Source: Deltaproteobacteria bacterium (GTDB lineage: Bacteria > Desulfobacterota > GWC2-55-46). From it: a stretch of 64,000 nt of DNA. Under the pieces are notes generated by a model. The model was not told the origin of the DNA. It saw nothing but the letters and a program-made list of their open reading frames with translations, and ran no database searches. The stretch spans positions 1 to 64,000 of the forward strand of contig JAIOIE010000020.1 of the NCBI GenBank assembly GCA_019912665.1, read 5' to 3'. The number at the start of each line of letters is the position of its first letter. Position 1 is the first letter of the stretch. Made by a program: the position numbers and the translations under genes. Positions 1 through 9,673 of this stretch are shown here, one piece after another.

Positions 1-157
1 TCTTCCCGAGGGGACCGAGATGGTCATGCCCGGCGACAACATAAGCATAGACGTGGCGCTCATAACGCCGATAGCGATGGAAGAGGGCCTGAGGTTCGCG
101 ATCCGCGAGGGCGGAAGGACGGTCGGCGCGGGCGTCGTTACCAAGATAACCGAATAA
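1..157 (+). CDS. tuf: Elongation factor Tu, C-terminal fragment (5' end outside window)
   Basis: The frame starting at base 2 is open from the window edge to a TAA at 155-157 and encodes about 51 residues ending ...[10 protein letters not shown]. This is the conserved end of EF-Tu domain 3, including the VMPGDN and [16 protein letters not shown] motifs. EF-Tu delivers aminoacyl-tRNA to the ribosome. Its position 50 bp before rpsJ matches the common str-S10 junction (fusA-tuf-rpsJ). The first roughly 350 residues lie upstream of the window. Confidence 0.96.
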   Translation, partial: LPEGTEMVMPGDNISIDVALITPIAMEEGLRFAIREGGRTVGAGVVTKITE

Positions 158-206
158 CAAGCTCGAAGAATCGGGCCAGGAACAATAAGTTACGGAGTTA
201 AACAGG

Positions 207-518
207 GTGGACAACCAGAAGATCAGGATAAGGCTTAAGGCGTTCGACCACAGGCTTCTCGACAAGTCCGTGAAGGAAATAGTTGACACCGCGAAGAGGA
301 CGGGTGCTACCATAAAGGGTCCCATACCGCTCCCGACCAGGATCAACAGGTTCACGGTCCTCAGGTCCCCGCATGTCGACAAGAAAAGCCGCGAGCAGTT
401 CGAGATCCGCACGCACAAGCGGCTTATGGACATCATGGAGCCCACGCAGACTACGGTCGACGCTCTTATGAAGCTAGACCTTCCGGCTGGCGTGGATGTG
501 GAGATAAAGCTCGAGTAG
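207..518 (+). CDS. rpsJ: 30S ribosomal protein S10
   Basis: 103 residues with a GTG start. The N-terminal [15 protein letters not shown] and the later [20 protein letters not shown] block are family hallmarks, and the length is normal for S10. S10 sits in the 30S head and also works with NusB in transcription antitermination (nusB is at 52.0 kb here). It is the first gene of the S10 operon. A purine-rich ACGGAG lies about 10 bp upstream of the start. Confidence 0.97.
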   Translation: MDNQKIRIRLKAFDHRLLDKSVKEIVDTAKRTGATIKGPIPLPTRINRFTVLRSPHVDKKSREQFEIRTHKRLMDIMEPTQTTVDALMKLDLPAGVDVEIKLE

Positions 519-612
519 TCCCCTCCGGGAAAAAACGGCTTAGCCTTTCTTAATACCTTAACGCGCGCAAGCACCCGTTCTACAGGGGGCCTCTGCGGCA
601 GGGAAGCTCAAA

Positions 613-1251
613 ATGATCGAAGGAATCGTAGGAAAGAAGATCGGAATGACCCACGTCTACTCCGAAGGGGGCGCGATGGTGCCTGTTACGGTCATAAAGA
701 CCGGCAACACCGTCGTGCAGAGAAAGACCAGGGAAAAGGACGGGTACGACGCGGTACAGGTAGGCTTCCTGGAGAAGAAGGAGAAGAGGGCGAGCAAGCC
801 CCTCAAGGGCCACTTCAAGAAGGCCGGCACCCCGTGCTTCTATCACCTCACAGAGCTTAAGGGCGCCGAGCTCGAAGCATACAATCCTGGCACCGTCGTC
901 AACGCAGCCGATGTCTTCAAGCCCGGCGACTGGGTGGACGTATCCGGGAAATCCAAGGGTAAGGGCTTCATGGGCTCCATGAGGCGGCACCACTTCAGGG
1001 GCGGCTCCGAGTCCCACGGCTCCATGCACAACAGGGCCCCTGGCTCCATTGGATCGAGTTCTGATCCGTCTCGCGTCTTCAAGGGAATGAAGATGGCCGG
1101 CCACATGGGCGCGGCGAACGTCACAGTGCAGAACCTTCAGGTCGTCGCCATAAGGCCCGAGGAGAACGTCATCCTGGTAAAGGGCGCGGTCCCTGGGGCG
1201 ATCAATGGCGTGGTTGTAGTAAAAAAGGCGCTCAAAAAGAGCAATAAATAG
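613..1251 (+). CDS. rplC: 50S ribosomal protein L3
   Basis: 212 residues, starting GIVGKKIGMT as L3 does, with the conserved central loop around HHFRGGSESHGSMHNRAPGSIG that reaches the peptidyl-transferase centre. L3 is an early assembly protein of the 50S subunit. It is the second gene of the S10 operon, 94 bp after rpsJ. The gap before it shows no hairpin typical of a terminator. Confidence 0.97.
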   Translation: MIEGIVGKKIGMTHVYSEGGAMVPVTVIKTGNTVVQRKTREKDGYDAVQVGFLEKKEKRASKPLKGHFKKAGTPCFYHLTELKGAELEAYNPGTVVNAADVFKPGDWVDVSGKSKGKGFMGSMRRHHFRGGSESHGSMHNRAPGSIGSSSDPSRVFKGMKMAGHMGAANVTVQNLQVVAIRPEENVILVKGAVPGAINGVVVVKKALKKSNK

Positions 1252-1324
1252 CGTTTTCTTCTTGAGAAGTTCCCAACTTTTGTATATAGTAACTGTTTAA
1301 CCGAAAATTCAAGGGATTAGGCTG

Positions 1325-1942
1325 ATGAACGTAGAGGTTCTGGACACGAACGGCTCAAAAATCTCCGAGCTGGCCCTTAATGACGAGGTCTTCTCGGGAG
1401 AGGTCAAAGAGCACCTCTTTTATGAGGTCGTGAAGATGCAGCTCGCCAACAGGCGCTCGGGCACCGCCTCGACCAAGACCAAGGGAGAGGTAAGCGGCGG
1501 CGGCATAAAGCCCTGGAAGCAGAAAGGCACAGGCCGGGCAAGATCGGGCTCGAACAGGTCGCCCGTCTGGAGGCACGGCGGCACCGTATTCGGCCCGCAT
1601 CCGAGGGACTATTCCTACAAGCTCCCGAAGAAGGTCATGAAAGAGGCCTTGAAGAACGCGCTCCGGCTCAGGCTTCAGGAGGGCAGGCTCAAGGTGCTTT
1701 CCAACATAGAGCTTGCCGAGCCGAAGACGAAGACGGCCCTGGACCTCCTTAAGAAGCAGGGGCTTCAGAACGCACTGATCGTCGTCGACGGCCCGAACAG
1801 GAACCTCGAGCTCGCGGTAAGGAACCTGAAAGATTTCCAGGTGCAGATGGCGGGCGGGCTTAACGTCTACGACATACTGAGCTATGACAACCTGGTGATG
1901 ACCAGGGGCGCGCTCGAGAAAGTAGAGGCGTTGGTGCAATGA
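1325..1942 (+). CDS. rplD: 50S ribosomal protein L4
   Basis: 205 residues, normal for bacterial L4. It contains the exit-tunnel loop with the WKQKGTGRARSGSNRSPVWRHGG block. L4 binds 23S rRNA, and in some bacteria it represses its own operon through the S10 leader; no such leader was recognised here. The stop overlaps the rplW start (ATGA at 1939-1942), which suggests translational coupling. Confidence 0.97.
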   Translation: MNVEVLDTNGSKISELALNDEVFSGEVKEHLFYEVVKMQLANRRSGTASTKTKGEVSGGGIKPWKQKGTGRARSGSNRSPVWRHGGTVFGPHPRDYSYKLPKKVMKEALKNALRLRLQEGRLKVLSNIELAEPKTKTALDLLKKQGLQNALIVVDGPNRNLELAVRNLKDFQVQMAGGLNVYDILSYDNLVMTRGALEKVEALVQ

Positions 1943-2226
1943 AAAACCATTATTCCATACTCAAGTCGCCGGTCATAACCGAGAAGAGCACTGCTGCCGC
2001 AGCCGACGGAAAGGTCGTCTTCTGGGTGGACGTGAACGCCACCAAGAAGGACATAAAGGAGGCGGTCGAGAGCATATTCAAGGTAAAGGTGCTCGACGTC
2101 AACACGCACAGGCTCGCGGGCAAGATAAAGCGCATGGGAAAGTACGCGGGGCAGAGGCCCACCCGGAAGAAGGCGTACTTAAAGTTACGCGAGGGCGACC
2201 GGATAGAGATATTCGAGGGCGTTTAA
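1939..2226 (+). CDS. rplW: 50S ribosomal protein L23
   Basis: 95 residues beginning MKNHYSILKSPVITEKS, the classic L23 N-terminus, with the GRRP-type GQRPTRKKAYLKL segment near the C-terminus. L23 lies at the tunnel exit and is the docking site for trigger factor and SRP. It overlaps rplD by 4 bp. Confidence 0.97.
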   Translation: MKNHYSILKSPVITEKSTAAAADGKVVFWVDVNATKKDIKEAVESIFKVKVLDVNTHRLAGKIKRMGKYAGQRPTRKKAYLKLREGDRIEIFEGV

Positions 2227-2280
2227 GGGTAGAGGGCTGAGGCCCGAGACCTCTCAAATTAAATCGAGAAGAGAAAGACG

Positions 2281-3099
2281 ATGCCAGTAAAAAAGTACAA
2301 CCCTACGTCGCCGGCCATGAGAAAGAAGACGACGCTTGTCCACGACGTTGCCAAAAAGAGGCCGGAAAAGGGCCTTACCGCGCCGGTAAAGAAGACGGGC
2401 GGCAGGAACAACTTCGGCAGGGTCACGAGCCGCTGGATAGGCGGGGGCCATAAGAGGCTTTACAGGCTGATTGACTTCAAAAGGGACAAGGTCAATATCC
2501 CCGCGAAGGTCGCGGCCATAGAGTACGACCCGAACAGGACCGCAAATATCGCTCTTTTGAACTATGCTGACGGCGAGAAGCGCTACATACTCGCGCCGGT
2601 AGACCTTAAGGTAGGCGATACGGTAGTAGCGGGCCCGGAGGCTGATATAAAGCCGGGTAACGCCCTGCCGCTCCGCTCTATACCGGTCGGCACCTTCGTC
2701 CATAACGTGGAGATGAGGAAGGGCAAGGGCGGACAGCTCGTAAAGAGCGCAGGGTCATATGCGCAGCTTATGGCCAAGGAAGGCGCCTACGCCACCATAA
2801 AGCTTCCTTCGAACGAGGTCAGGTACGTCCTTCAGGACTGCTACGCGACCGTGGGCCAGGTCGGCAATATCGACCACGAAAACGTGACCATAGGCAAGGC
2901 CGGCAGGTCCCGCTGGCTCGGAAGGAACCCGAAGGTCAGGGGTGTTGCCATGAACCCTGTAGACCATCCGCACGGAGGCGGCGAAGGCAAGAGCAAGGGC
3001 GGCAACCACCCGACCAACCCCTGGGGCGTGCCGACCAAGGGATATAAGACCAGGCGGCGGAAGTACACCGATAAGTTTATAATTACCAGGAGGAAATAG
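2281..3099 (+). CDS. rplB: 50S ribosomal protein L2
   Basis: 272 residues, close to the usual 275. It has the RNA-binding domain with [15 protein letters not shown] and the C-terminal [14 protein letters not shown] loop that carries the conserved histidine near the peptidyl-transferase centre. L2 is essential for subunit association. An AGGAGG inside its last codons serves as ribosome binding site for rpsS. Confidence 0.98.
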   Translation: MPVKKYNPTSPAMRKKTTLVHDVAKKRPEKGLTAPVKKTGGRNNFGRVTSRWIGGGHKRLYRLIDFKRDKVNIPAKVAAIEYDPNRTANIALLNYADGEKRYILAPVDLKVGDTVVAGPEADIKPGNALPLRSIPVGTFVHNVEMRKGKGGQLVKSAGSYAQLMAKEGAYATIKLPSNEVRYVLQDCYATVGQVGNIDHENVTIGKAGRSRWLGRNPKVRGVAMNPVDHPHGGGEGKSKGGNHPTNPWGVPTKGYKTRRRKYTDKFIITRRK

Positions 3100-3101
3100 C
3101 G

Positions 3102-3389
3102 TTGCGTTCCTTAAAAAAAGGCCCGTTCGTGGACTCGCACCTGATGGAGAAGGTAAACGCGGCTGGCGATGCCAGGCAGCGGAAGGTCATAAAGACCTGG
3201 TCAAGGCGTTCCATGATAGTCCCCGAGATGGTGGGTTTCACGATAGCCGTACATAATGGAAAGAAGTTCGTGCCGGTCTTCGTGACCGAGAACATGGTCG
3301 GGCACAAGCTCGGGGAGTTCTCCCCGACCCGCACCTTCCACGGCCACTCGGGCGTAAAGAAGGCCAAGGTACCTGGGGCAAAGGGTTAA
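3102..3389 (+). CDS. rpsS: 30S ribosomal protein S19
   Basis: 95 residues with the hallmark [13 protein letters not shown] start and the [17 protein letters not shown]-terminal block. The start is TTG at 3102, chosen because AGGAGG lies about 9 bp upstream and homology begins here. S19 forms a head complex with S13. It starts 2 bp after rplB. Confidence 0.95.
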   Translation: MRSLKKGPFVDSHLMEKVNAAGDARQRKVIKTWSRRSMIVPEMVGFTIAVHNGKKFVPVFVTENMVGHKLGEFSPTRTFHGHSGVKKAKVPGAKG

Positions 3390-3502
3390 GCTGGGCTTGG
3401 GCCCGGGCAAGCGTTCCGGGGCCGTGGAATCCAAGCTGCAATTCATCGGATTCAGGCCCGAGCTGAACATTCAAAAAAGGCAATAGGGAGCCGGTAATAG
3501 AA

Positions 3503-3835
3503 ATGGAAGCCAAGGCAGTTCTCAGATACTTGAAGACCTCACCGCAGAAGACGCGCCTGGTCATCGACCTTATAAGGGGCAGGAAGATCGACGAGGCGCT
3601 TACGCTCCTCGGCCACAGCGACAAGGCCGTGAGCAGGGACCTCATCAAGCTCGTAAAGAGCGCGATGGCGAACGCCGAGAACACCAAGAACCTGAACGTG
3701 GACAAGCTCTACGTCAAGGCGGCTTATGTCGACGGCGGGCCGGTATTGAAGCGCACTCACGCGAAGGCGATGGGCAGGGGCTCCCTCATAAGGCGAAGGA
3801 CGAGCCACGTAACCGTGGTCCTCGGAGAGGCATAA
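3503..3835 (+). CDS. rplV: 50S ribosomal protein L22
   Basis: 110 residues, typical for L22, including KTSPQKTRLVIDLIRG and the C-terminal beta-hairpin region KRTHAKAMGRGSLIRRRTSH that lines the exit tunnel. The 113 bp gap before it is unusual, since rpsS and rplV are often nearly adjacent. It holds only a short GCTTG...CAAGC inverted repeat (3395-3412) of uncertain meaning. Confidence 0.96.
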   Translation: MEAKAVLRYLKTSPQKTRLVIDLIRGRKIDEALTLLGHSDKAVSRDLIKLVKSAMANAENTKNLNVDKLYVKAAYVDGGPVLKRTHAKAMGRGSLIRRRTSHVTVVLGEA

Positions 3836-3898
3836 AGGGCCGCGAATAAGGGCGGCGATATTATTCCGAATCGAAGAACTTAGAACGGAGGTCTTTTT

Positions 3899-4564
3899 TT
3901 GGGTCAGAAGGTACATCCAATAGGATTCAGGCTCGGTATTTCCAAGGGCTGGAACTCGAGATGGTACGGCGAGAAGAACTACGCCGCCTTCGTGCACGAG
4001 GACCTGGCCCTCAGGAAGTTCGTCAAGAAGAAGCTCTTCCACGCCGGCATATCCTCGATAGACATCGAGAGGACCGCGAACCGGGTGAAGGTCATCATAA
4101 GGACCGCAAGGCCTGGCATAGTCATCGGCAAGCGCGGCTCCGAGATAGACGTAATGAAGAAGCAGCTCGCGAAGCTGACGGGCAGGGACGTTGACCTTGA
4201 CATAGTCGAGGTGAGAAAGCCCGATACTGACGCGCAGCTCGTTGCCGAAAACGTCGCCCTGCAGCTCGAAAGAAGGGTCTCGTTCAGGAGGGCGATGAAG
4301 AAGGCCGTTACGACGTCGCTCCGGATGGGCGCGAAGGGCATAAAGATAATGTGCGCCGGCAGGCTCGGCGGCGCCGAGATTGCAAGGAGCGAATGGTACA
4401 GGGAGGGGAGGGTGCCTCTCCACACCCTGAGGGCGGATATAGATTACGGCCAGGCCGAGGCGCTCACCACTTACGGGATTATAGGCGTCAAGGTGCTCGT
4501 TTACAAGGGCGAGGTCCCGGTACAGAGGGCGGCAGCCGAAGAGGCCGCAGCAACTAAAGGGTAG
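3899..4564 (+). CDS. rpsC: 30S ribosomal protein S3
   Basis: 221 residues starting [12 protein letters not shown], with the KH-domain GxxG-like motif GKRGSEI around residue 80 and the C-terminal [20 protein letters not shown] block. The TTG start at 3899 is preceded by ACGGAGGT. S3 helps form the mRNA entry channel and its helicase activity. The C-terminus ends in a short Ala/Glu-rich tail. Confidence 0.97.
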   Translation: MGQKVHPIGFRLGISKGWNSRWYGEKNYAAFVHEDLALRKFVKKKLFHAGISSIDIERTANRVKVIIRTARPGIVIGKRGSEIDVMKKQLAKLTGRDVDLDIVEVRKPDTDAQLVAENVALQLERRVSFRRAMKKAVTTSLRMGAKGIKIMCAGRLGGAEIARSEWYREGRVPLHTLRADIDYGQAEALTTYGIIGVKVLVYKGEVPVQRAAAEEAAATKG

Positions 4565-4573
4565 GTTTCAGCC

Positions 4574-4987
4574 ATGTTGATGCCGAAAAAGGTAAAATTC
4601 AGGAAACAGCAGAGGGGCAAAAGAAGGGGTCTTGCCTCGAGGGGAGCAGAGCTCGCGTTCGGGAACTTCGGGCTCCAGTCCACCGACTGCGGGTGGCTTT
4701 CCACCAGGCAGATAGAGGCAGCCAGGATCGCCATGACCCGTTTCATCAAGAGGGGCGGCAAAATCTGGATAAGGGTCTTCCCGGACAAGCCCATCACCAA
4801 GAAGCCTGCCGAGACCAGGATGGGCAGCGGAAAGGGCGCGCCCGAGGACTGGGTGGCAGTAATAAAGCCCGGACGCGTGCTCTACGAGATGGAGGGCGTG
4901 ACCGAGGCGGTGGCCAGGGAGGCCTTCAGGCTTGCATCGCACAAGATATCGCTTGGCACCAAGTTCATCAAAAGGGAAGAGATATGA
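4574..4987 (+). CDS. rplP: 50S ribosomal protein L16
   Basis: 137 residues, beginning [15 protein letters not shown], with the conserved [20 protein letters not shown] stretch. L16 binds near the A-site tRNA. Its stop overlaps the rpmC start in an ATGA at 4984-4987. Confidence 0.97.
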   Translation: MLMPKKVKFRKQQRGKRRGLASRGAELAFGNFGLQSTDCGWLSTRQIEAARIAMTRFIKRGGKIWIRVFPDKPITKKPAETRMGSGKGAPEDWVAVIKPGRVLYEMEGVTEAVAREAFRLASHKISLGTKFIKREEI

Positions 4988-5184
4988 AACCGGCAGAACT
5001 GAGGGAAATGACGCTGGAGGACGCCAGGGCCAAGGAAGGGGAGCTTACGAAGGAGCTCTTCAGCCTGCGTATGCGCCATGCCACCAACCAGCTTGAGAAC
5101 CCGCTGAGGCTACGCGCCCTCAGGAGGGATATTGCCAGGGTGAAGACCGTCCTGGCTGAGAAGGAGAGGGGGGCAAAGAAATAG
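4984..5184 (+). CDS. rpmC: 50S ribosomal protein L29
   Basis: 66 residues starting [18 protein letters not shown] and containing the family core [21 protein letters not shown] longer in-frame ORF starting at 4693 exists, but its first 97 residues read through rplP in another frame. The ATG at 4984 gives the canonical length. L29 is a small helical protein at the tunnel exit beside L23. Confidence 0.95.
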   Translation: MKPAELREMTLEDARAKEGELTKELFSLRMRHATNQLENPLRLRALRRDIARVKTVLAEKERGAKK

Positions 5185-5454
5185 ATGGCTTCTGAAGCAA
5201 AGACTCCTCATAAGAAGACGCTAGTCGGGAGCGTTATGACAAGCGGCAAGATGGACAAGACGGTCGTCGTCTCCATCGAGAGGCTCGCGAAACACCCCTT
5301 CTACGGCAAGTACGTAAAGAGGCGCGTAAAGTACACGGCCCATGACGAGAAGAACGAATGCGGCGCAGGCGACAAGGTCGTGATCGTCGAGACCAGGCCG
5401 CTCAGCAAGACCAAGAGATGGCGCGTTAAAGAAATCCTGGAGAAGGCAAAATGA
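5185..5454 (+). CDS. rpsQ: 30S ribosomal protein S17
   Basis: 89 residues. The ATG follows the rpmC stop with no gap. The S17 OB-fold motifs [19 protein letters not shown] and the [22 protein letters not shown] block are present. S17 is a primary 16S-binding protein. Its stop overlaps rplN (ATGA at 5451-5454). Confidence 0.96.
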   Translation: MASEAKTPHKKTLVGSVMTSGKMDKTVVVSIERLAKHPFYGKYVKRRVKYTAHDEKNECGAGDKVVIVETRPLSKTKRWRVKEILEKAK

Positions 5455-5819
5455 TACAGATCAGGTCAATCCTCGGGGTTGCCGACAATTCGGGGGCCAA
5501 GAAGGTCTCCTGCATAAAGGTAATCGGCGCGTCCAACAAGCTCATCGCCAACATCGGGGACGTCATCATCGCCAACGTCAAGGAAGCGGTATTCGACGCG
5601 AAGGTCAAGAAGGGCGAGGTGGTGAGGGCCGTCGTCGTCCGTACCAGGAAAGAGACCAGGAGGCCTGACGGTTCCTACATAAGGTTCGACGAGAATTCCT
5701 GCGTCATTATAAACAAGGAAAACGAGCCGGTAGGCACCAGGATTTTCGGTCCTGTCGCCAGGGAGCTCCGCGCAAAGAAGTTCATGAAGATAGTCTCGCT
5801 CGCGCCCGAGGTCCTGTAA
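5451..5819 (+). CDS. rplN: 50S ribosomal protein L14
   Basis: 122 residues, exactly the usual length, starting [24 protein letters not shown] with the [19 protein letters not shown] block. L14 forms part of the inter-subunit bridge and contacts RsfS. It is translationally coupled to rpsQ. Confidence 0.98.
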   Translation: MIQIRSILGVADNSGAKKVSCIKVIGASNKLIANIGDVIIANVKEAVFDAKVKKGEVVRAVVVRTRKETRRPDGSYIRFDENSCVIINKENEPVGTRIFGPVARELRAKKFMKIVSLAPEVL

Positions 5820-5856
5820 AAAGAGGCGCCCTAATCCAGACAAGGTTGGTTGAAAC

Positions 5857-6174
5857 ATGGCATTGAAGATCAGGAAAGACGACCAGATAATGGTCATAGC
5901 CGGCAAGGAGAGGGGCAAGACCGGCAAGGTGCTCAGGGTTGACCCCGACAAGGCAAAGGTCTATGTCGAGAAGCTCAACGTGGTGAAACGCCACCAGAAG
6001 CCCTCGCCAAAGTACAAGCACGGCGGCATAATCGAGAAAGAGGCCCCCATACACGTCTCGAACGTGATGATACTCTGCGAGAAGTGCAAGGGGCCGGTCA
6101 GGGCCGGCAAGAGGCTCGAAGGGGACCGCAGGGTGAGGTATTGCAAAAAGTGCGGTGAGGTGCTGGATAAATGA
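5857..6174 (+). CDS. rplX: 50S ribosomal protein L24, zinc-ribbon (C+) form
   Basis: 105 residues with an N-terminal KOW motif ([18 protein letters not shown]) and the L24 signature [12 protein letters not shown]-terminal CEKC...CKKC pair (residues about 72-102) keeps the zinc-ribbon form that many bacteria have lost. L24 nucleates 50S assembly. Its stop overlaps rplE (ATGA at 6171-6174). Confidence 0.96.
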   Translation: MALKIRKDDQIMVIAGKERGKTGKVLRVDPDKAKVYVEKLNVVKRHQKPSPKYKHGGIIEKEAPIHVSNVMILCEKCKGPVRAGKRLEGDRRVRYCKKCGEVLDK

Positions 6175-6713
6175 TCCCGAGACTCAAGGAGAAGTTCGAT
6201 AAAGAGGTCGTCCCCGCGATGATGAAGGAGTTCAGCTACTCCAACGTCATGCAGGTGCCGAAGCTCGAGAAGATAGTGCTCAACATAGGCCTCGGCGAGG
6301 CCGTGAAGGAGATAAAGATCATCGACGCGGCCTCCCGCGACCTCGCGGCCATAACCGGCCAGAAGCCGGTCGTTACGAAGGCCAAGAAGTCGATAGCCAC
6401 CTACAAGCTCAGGGCCGGGATGCCTATCGGCTGCATGGTAACGCTCCGGGGCGCGAAGATGTTCGAGTTCTTCGACCGTCTCGTGAGCTTTGCGGCGCCC
6501 CGGATAAGGGACTTCAAGGGCATGCCCGACAAGTCCTTCGACGGCAGGGGCAACTACACCATCGGCGTCAAGGAGCAGATAATATTCCCTGAGATAGAGT
6601 ACGACAAGATAGACAAGATCAGGGGACTCAACATAACCATCAACACCACAGCCAAGAGCGACGAGGAGGCCAAGGCCCTCCTCAGGCACCTGGGAATGCC
6701 TTTCAGGAGCTGA
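6171..6713 (+). CDS. rplE: 50S ribosomal protein L5
   Basis: 180 residues with the L5 hallmarks [39 protein letters not shown] and [19 protein letters not shown]5 binds 5S rRNA and contacts P-site tRNA. It is coupled to rplX by a 4 bp overlap. Confidence 0.98.
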   Translation: MIPRLKEKFDKEVVPAMMKEFSYSNVMQVPKLEKIVLNIGLGEAVKEIKIIDAASRDLAAITGQKPVVTKAKKSIATYKLRAGMPIGCMVTLRGAKMFEFFDRLVSFAAPRIRDFKGMPDKSFDGRGNYTIGVKEQIIFPEIEYDKIDKIRGLNITINTTAKSDEEAKALLRHLGMPFRS

Positions 6714-6740
6714 GGCTCGGTTCTAAACGGAGGTTTTTAA

Positions 6741-6926
6741 TTGGCTAAGAAGTCACTCATCGCCAAGGCCAAGAGGAAGCAGAAGTTCAAGGTCAGGGAG
6801 TACAACCGCTGCCCGATATGCGGCAGGTCGAGGGCCTACTACAGGAAGTTTAACATGTGCAGGCTGTGCCTCAGGAAGATGGCCCTCAAGGGCGACCTCC
6901 CCGGCGTGGTCAAGGCCAGCTGGTAA
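6741..6926 (+). CDS. rpsN: 30S ribosomal protein S14, zinc-binding (type Z)
   Basis: 61 residues, the short zinc form of S14, with two CxxC pairs ([20 protein letters not shown]) and the ending [11 protein letters not shown]. The TTG start at 6741 is preceded by ACGGAGGT. S14 belongs to the 30S head near S3 and S10. No zinc-free paralogue was seen in the window. Confidence 0.97.
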   Translation: MAKKSLIAKAKRKQKFKVREYNRCPICGRSRAYYRKFNMCRLCLRKMALKGDLPGVVKASW

Positions 6927-6951
6927 TAATTCAGACACGGAGAAACTCAAG

Positions 6952-7350
6952 ATGTCTATGACAGACCCGATCGCGGACATGCTCACCAGGCTCAGGAACG
7001 CGATCCAGGCGAAGCACCAGGAAGTCGTGATACCCTCCTCAGGCGTGAAACTCGAGATCGCTAAGATCCTCAAGGAAGAGGGCTACATAAAGGACGTGTC
7101 CTCCTTCAAGGAGGGGGTCAGGAACTTCCTGAAGATTCAGCTTAAGTGGAATGCCTCCAAAAGGAGCTCCATATCCTCCATCAGGAGGACGAGCAAGCCC
7201 GGCCTCAGGAAGTACGTGGGCAAGGACGAGATCCCCAGGGTATTGAACGGGCTTGGCATTGCGATAGTCTCCACCTCCAAGGGCGTTATGACCGACAGGA
7301 AAGCCCGCGAGCTCGGAGTGGGCGGCGAGGTACTCTGCACGGTCCATTAA
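6952..7350 (+). CDS. rpsH: 30S ribosomal protein S8
   Basis: 132 residues starting [22 protein letters not shown], with the C-terminal [28 protein letters not shown] block. S8 is a primary 16S rRNA-binding protein, and in Escherichia coli it represses the spc operon at the L5 gene. The 151 bp gap after it is longer than elsewhere in the operon and holds only a loose inverted repeat. Confidence 0.98.
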   Translation: MSMTDPIADMLTRLRNAIQAKHQEVVIPSSGVKLEIAKILKEEGYIKDVSSFKEGVRNFLKIQLKWNASKRSSISSIRRTSKPGLRKYVGKDEIPRVLNGLGIAIVSTSKGVMTDRKARELGVGGEVLCTVH

Positions 7351-7501
7351 TCTCCGGCGCAGGTGCGGTTAGAAACGGCTGGGAAAAAGGAATACACGGC
7401 GCCGGGCTTAACGGGTGAGGCCGGGACCACAAAATACCCCGCTGTCAAGCGCGTATAGAAGAAGCACAGTACAGCGCACTATAAAGAGAAGGACGCTCAG
7501 T

Positions 7502-8050
7502 ATGTCAAGGATAGGTAAGCAAACGATAGCCGTTCCGGCAAATGTAAAGATCTCTCTCGAAGGGAAAAAGGTCAAGGTGACCGGCCCGCAGGGCGCACTC
7601 GAGATCTCGGTGAGAGACGAGATAACCGTAGAACTCAAGGACTCCCAGATTACCGTGAAGAGGGCGGACGACTCCAGGACCGCCAAGTCGCTCCACGGGC
7701 TTACGAGGACTCTCATAGCCAACATGGTAAAGGGCACCTCGGAGGGCTTCCAGAAGAGGCTCGACATAGTCGGCGTAGGTTACAAGGCCGAGGTGCAGGG
7801 AAACTTCCTTAATATGGCGCTCGGCTATTCGCACCCTGTGAAATATGAGCTCCCCAAGGGCATAAGCGCCGCGGTTGAAAAGCAGACTGGCGTCACCATA
7901 AAGGGCGCGGACAAGCAGCTTGTCGGCCAGGTCGCGGCGGACATAAGGGCGTTCAGGAAACCCGAGCCGTACAAGGGCAAGGGCATAAAGTATGCGGACG
8001 AGGTAATACGGAGAAAGGCCGGCAAGGCTGGCAAAGCCGGGGGTAAATAA
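7502..8050 (+). CDS. rplF: 50S ribosomal protein L6
   Basis: 182 residues from the ATG at 7502, which reads [16 protein letters not shown] as L6 proteins do. An in-frame upstream start at 7415 would add 29 residues with no homology and is rejected. The C-terminal [23 protein letters not shown] matches the family. L6 contacts the sarcin-ricin loop. The C-terminus has a short [10 protein letters not shown] tail. Confidence 0.96.
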   Translation: MSRIGKQTIAVPANVKISLEGKKVKVTGPQGALEISVRDEITVELKDSQITVKRADDSRTAKSLHGLTRTLIANMVKGTSEGFQKRLDIVGVGYKAEVQGNFLNMALGYSHPVKYELPKGISAAVEKQTGVTIKGADKQLVGQVAADIRAFRKPEPYKGKGIKYADEVIRRKAGKAGKAGGK

Positions 8051-8055
8051 GAGAG

Positions 8056-8418
8056 ATGAGCGGCAGGATAGAAAAGCAGAGCGGCTTTGAGAGAAGGAAG
8101 GCGCGCGTAAGGAAGAAAATTAGGGGCACCGAAGAGCGCCCGCGCTTGAACGTACGCAGGTCCAACAAGCACATATACGCGCAGGTCATAGACGACGCCG
8201 CCGGTAAGACGGTAGTCGCGGCATCGACTAAGATGAAGGACTTCGACGGGGCAGGCTCGAAGAAGGTTGATGCGGCCAAGAAGGTCGGCCAGGCCATCGC
8301 CAGGCTCGCCCTCGAAAAAGGCATCGAAAAGGTAGTCTTCGACAGGTCGGGCTACATATACCACGGCAGGATCAAGGCGCTCGCGGAGGGCGCAAGGGAA
8401 GGCGGGCTCAAGTTTTAG
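8056..8418 (+). CDS. rplR: 50S ribosomal protein L18
   Basis: 120 residues, the normal length, with [20 protein letters not shown] and the C-terminal [23 protein letters not shown] block. L18 binds 5S rRNA together with L5. It begins 5 bp after rplF. Confidence 0.97.
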   Translation: MSGRIEKQSGFERRKARVRKKIRGTEERPRLNVRRSNKHIYAQVIDDAAGKTVVAASTKMKDFDGAGSKKVDAAKKVGQAIARLALEKGIEKVVFDRSGYIYHGRIKALAEGAREGGLKF

Positions 8419-8484
8419 ACCGTTCAAGATAAAAGCGCAGATTTGGGGTTTCCTCCAAACCAGAACCAGCAAGGAGGCTTTTTT

Positions 8485-8985
8485 TTGGAGAAGATAGACG
8501 TAAACGCCCTCGAGCTTAAAGACAAGCTCGTATACCTCAACAGGGTCGCCAAGGTCGTCAAGGGCGGAAAGAGGTTCAGCTTCAACGCCATAGTCGTCGT
8601 AGGCGACGGCAAAGGATACGTGGGGATAGGCCTGGGCAAGGCAAACGAAGTGCCCGAGGCCATACGGAAGGCGATAGAGCAGGGCAAGAAATCGCTCATC
8701 CGCGTACCCATAGTAGATGACGGCACCATACCTTACGAGGTGATGGGCGCTTTCGGGGCTGGCAGGGTCTTCCTCCGGCCGGCCTCGCCCGGCACCGGCA
8801 TAATAGCCGGCGGCGGCGTGCGCGCGGTCGTCGAGTCGGTCGGCATAACGAACGTGCTCACGAAGTGTATCGGAACCAACAACCCGCATAACGTCGTCAA
8901 GGCTACGATGAACGCGCTCTCGCAGCTCAGGAGCCCTGAAAACATCGCGGAGCTTCGCGGCAAGCAGCTCCAAGAGGTAAAGTGA
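8485..8985 (+). CDS. rpsE: 30S ribosomal protein S5
   Basis: 166 residues from TTG at 8485, chosen because AAGGAGG at 8471-8477 has ideal spacing; an in-frame TTG at 8443 would add a stretch that spans the ribosome binding site. S5 hallmarks are the double-stranded-RNA-binding [22 protein letters not shown] and [18 protein letters not shown]5 supports decoding fidelity. Confidence 0.95.
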   Translation: MEKIDVNALELKDKLVYLNRVAKVVKGGKRFSFNAIVVVGDGKGYVGIGLGKANEVPEAIRKAIEQGKKSLIRVPIVDDGTIPYEVMGAFGAGRVFLRPASPGTGIIAGGGVRAVVESVGITNVLTKCIGTNNPHNVVKATMNALSQLRSPENIAELRGKQLQEVK

Positions 8986-8986
8986 C

Positions 8987-9163
8987 ATGGCAGGCAAGAT
9001 AAAGGTTACTCTGAAGAAAAGGCCGGCTACCGAACGGCTCCGGGTGATACTCAAGGGAATGGGTCTCAAGAGGACCAACAGCACAAGGGTGCTCGAGGAC
9101 ACCCCCGCTATAAGGGGCATGGTCGACAAGGTCTCTCATATAGTGTGCGTTAAAGAGGACTGA
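8987..9163 (+). CDS. rpmD: 50S ribosomal protein L30
   Basis: Translation from ATG 8987 gives 58 residues with the L30 pattern [40 protein letters not shown] and a terminal [10 protein letters not shown]. It starts 1 bp after the rpsE stop and lies in its usual place between rpsE and rplO. It is too short to stand out by length alone, but the motifs are clear. Confidence 0.95.
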   Translation: MAGKIKVTLKKRPATERLRVILKGMGLKRTNSTRVLEDTPAIRGMVDKVSHIVCVKED

Positions 9164-9234
9164 CCTGTCGCTCTCGCATCAATGCCGGATTTCAAGCCCG
9201 GCGGATTTAAATCGGACCACAAGAGGAACCTAAA

Positions 9235-9672
9235 ATGCTCAACAGGCTCAAGGCGCCCAAAGGCGCCAACCAGAAGAAGACCAGGCGCGGACGCGGCGAA
9301 GGCAGCGGCCTCGGCAAGACCTCGGGAAAGGGCGGCAAGGGCCAGACCGCGAGGACCGGCGGGAACGTGAAGCCGGGTTTCGAGGGCGGCCAGATGCCGC
9401 TCCAGAGGAGGCTCCCCAAGAGGGGCTTCACAAACATATTCAAGACCGAGTACCAGATCGTGAACGTCGGCTCCATTGCCGAGGCGTTCAAGGCCGGAGA
9501 GACTGCCGACCCGGCAGCCATGCTGGAGAAGGGCCTTTTGAAGAGGAAGCTCCCGCTCAAGGTCCTCGGCGAGGGCGAGATAAAGACCGCGATCACCGTG
9601 AAGGCATCGAGCTTCAGCAAGTCCGCCATCGAGAAGATAAAGGCAGCGGGCGGGAGTGCGGAGGTAATCTGA
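9235..9672 (+). CDS. rplO: 50S ribosomal protein L15
   Basis: 145 residues with the Gly/Arg-rich N-terminal extension (RRGRGEGSGLGKTSGKGGKGQ) and the GFEGGQMPLQRRLPKRGF block typical of L15. L15 is a late assembly protein of the 50S. secY starts 1 bp after its stop. Confidence 0.97.
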   Translation: MLNRLKAPKGANQKKTRRGRGEGSGLGKTSGKGGKGQTARTGGNVKPGFEGGQMPLQRRLPKRGFTNIFKTEYQIVNVGSIAEAFKAGETADPAAMLEKGLLKRKLPLKVLGEGEIKTAITVKASSFSKSAIEKIKAAGGSAEVI

Positions 9673-9673
9673 T

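Noticed and set aside
7825..9129. A 434-residue minus-strand ORF in the ribosomal operon
   Set aside because: It is a shadow of rplF, rplR and rpsE on the other strand and has no recognisable features.
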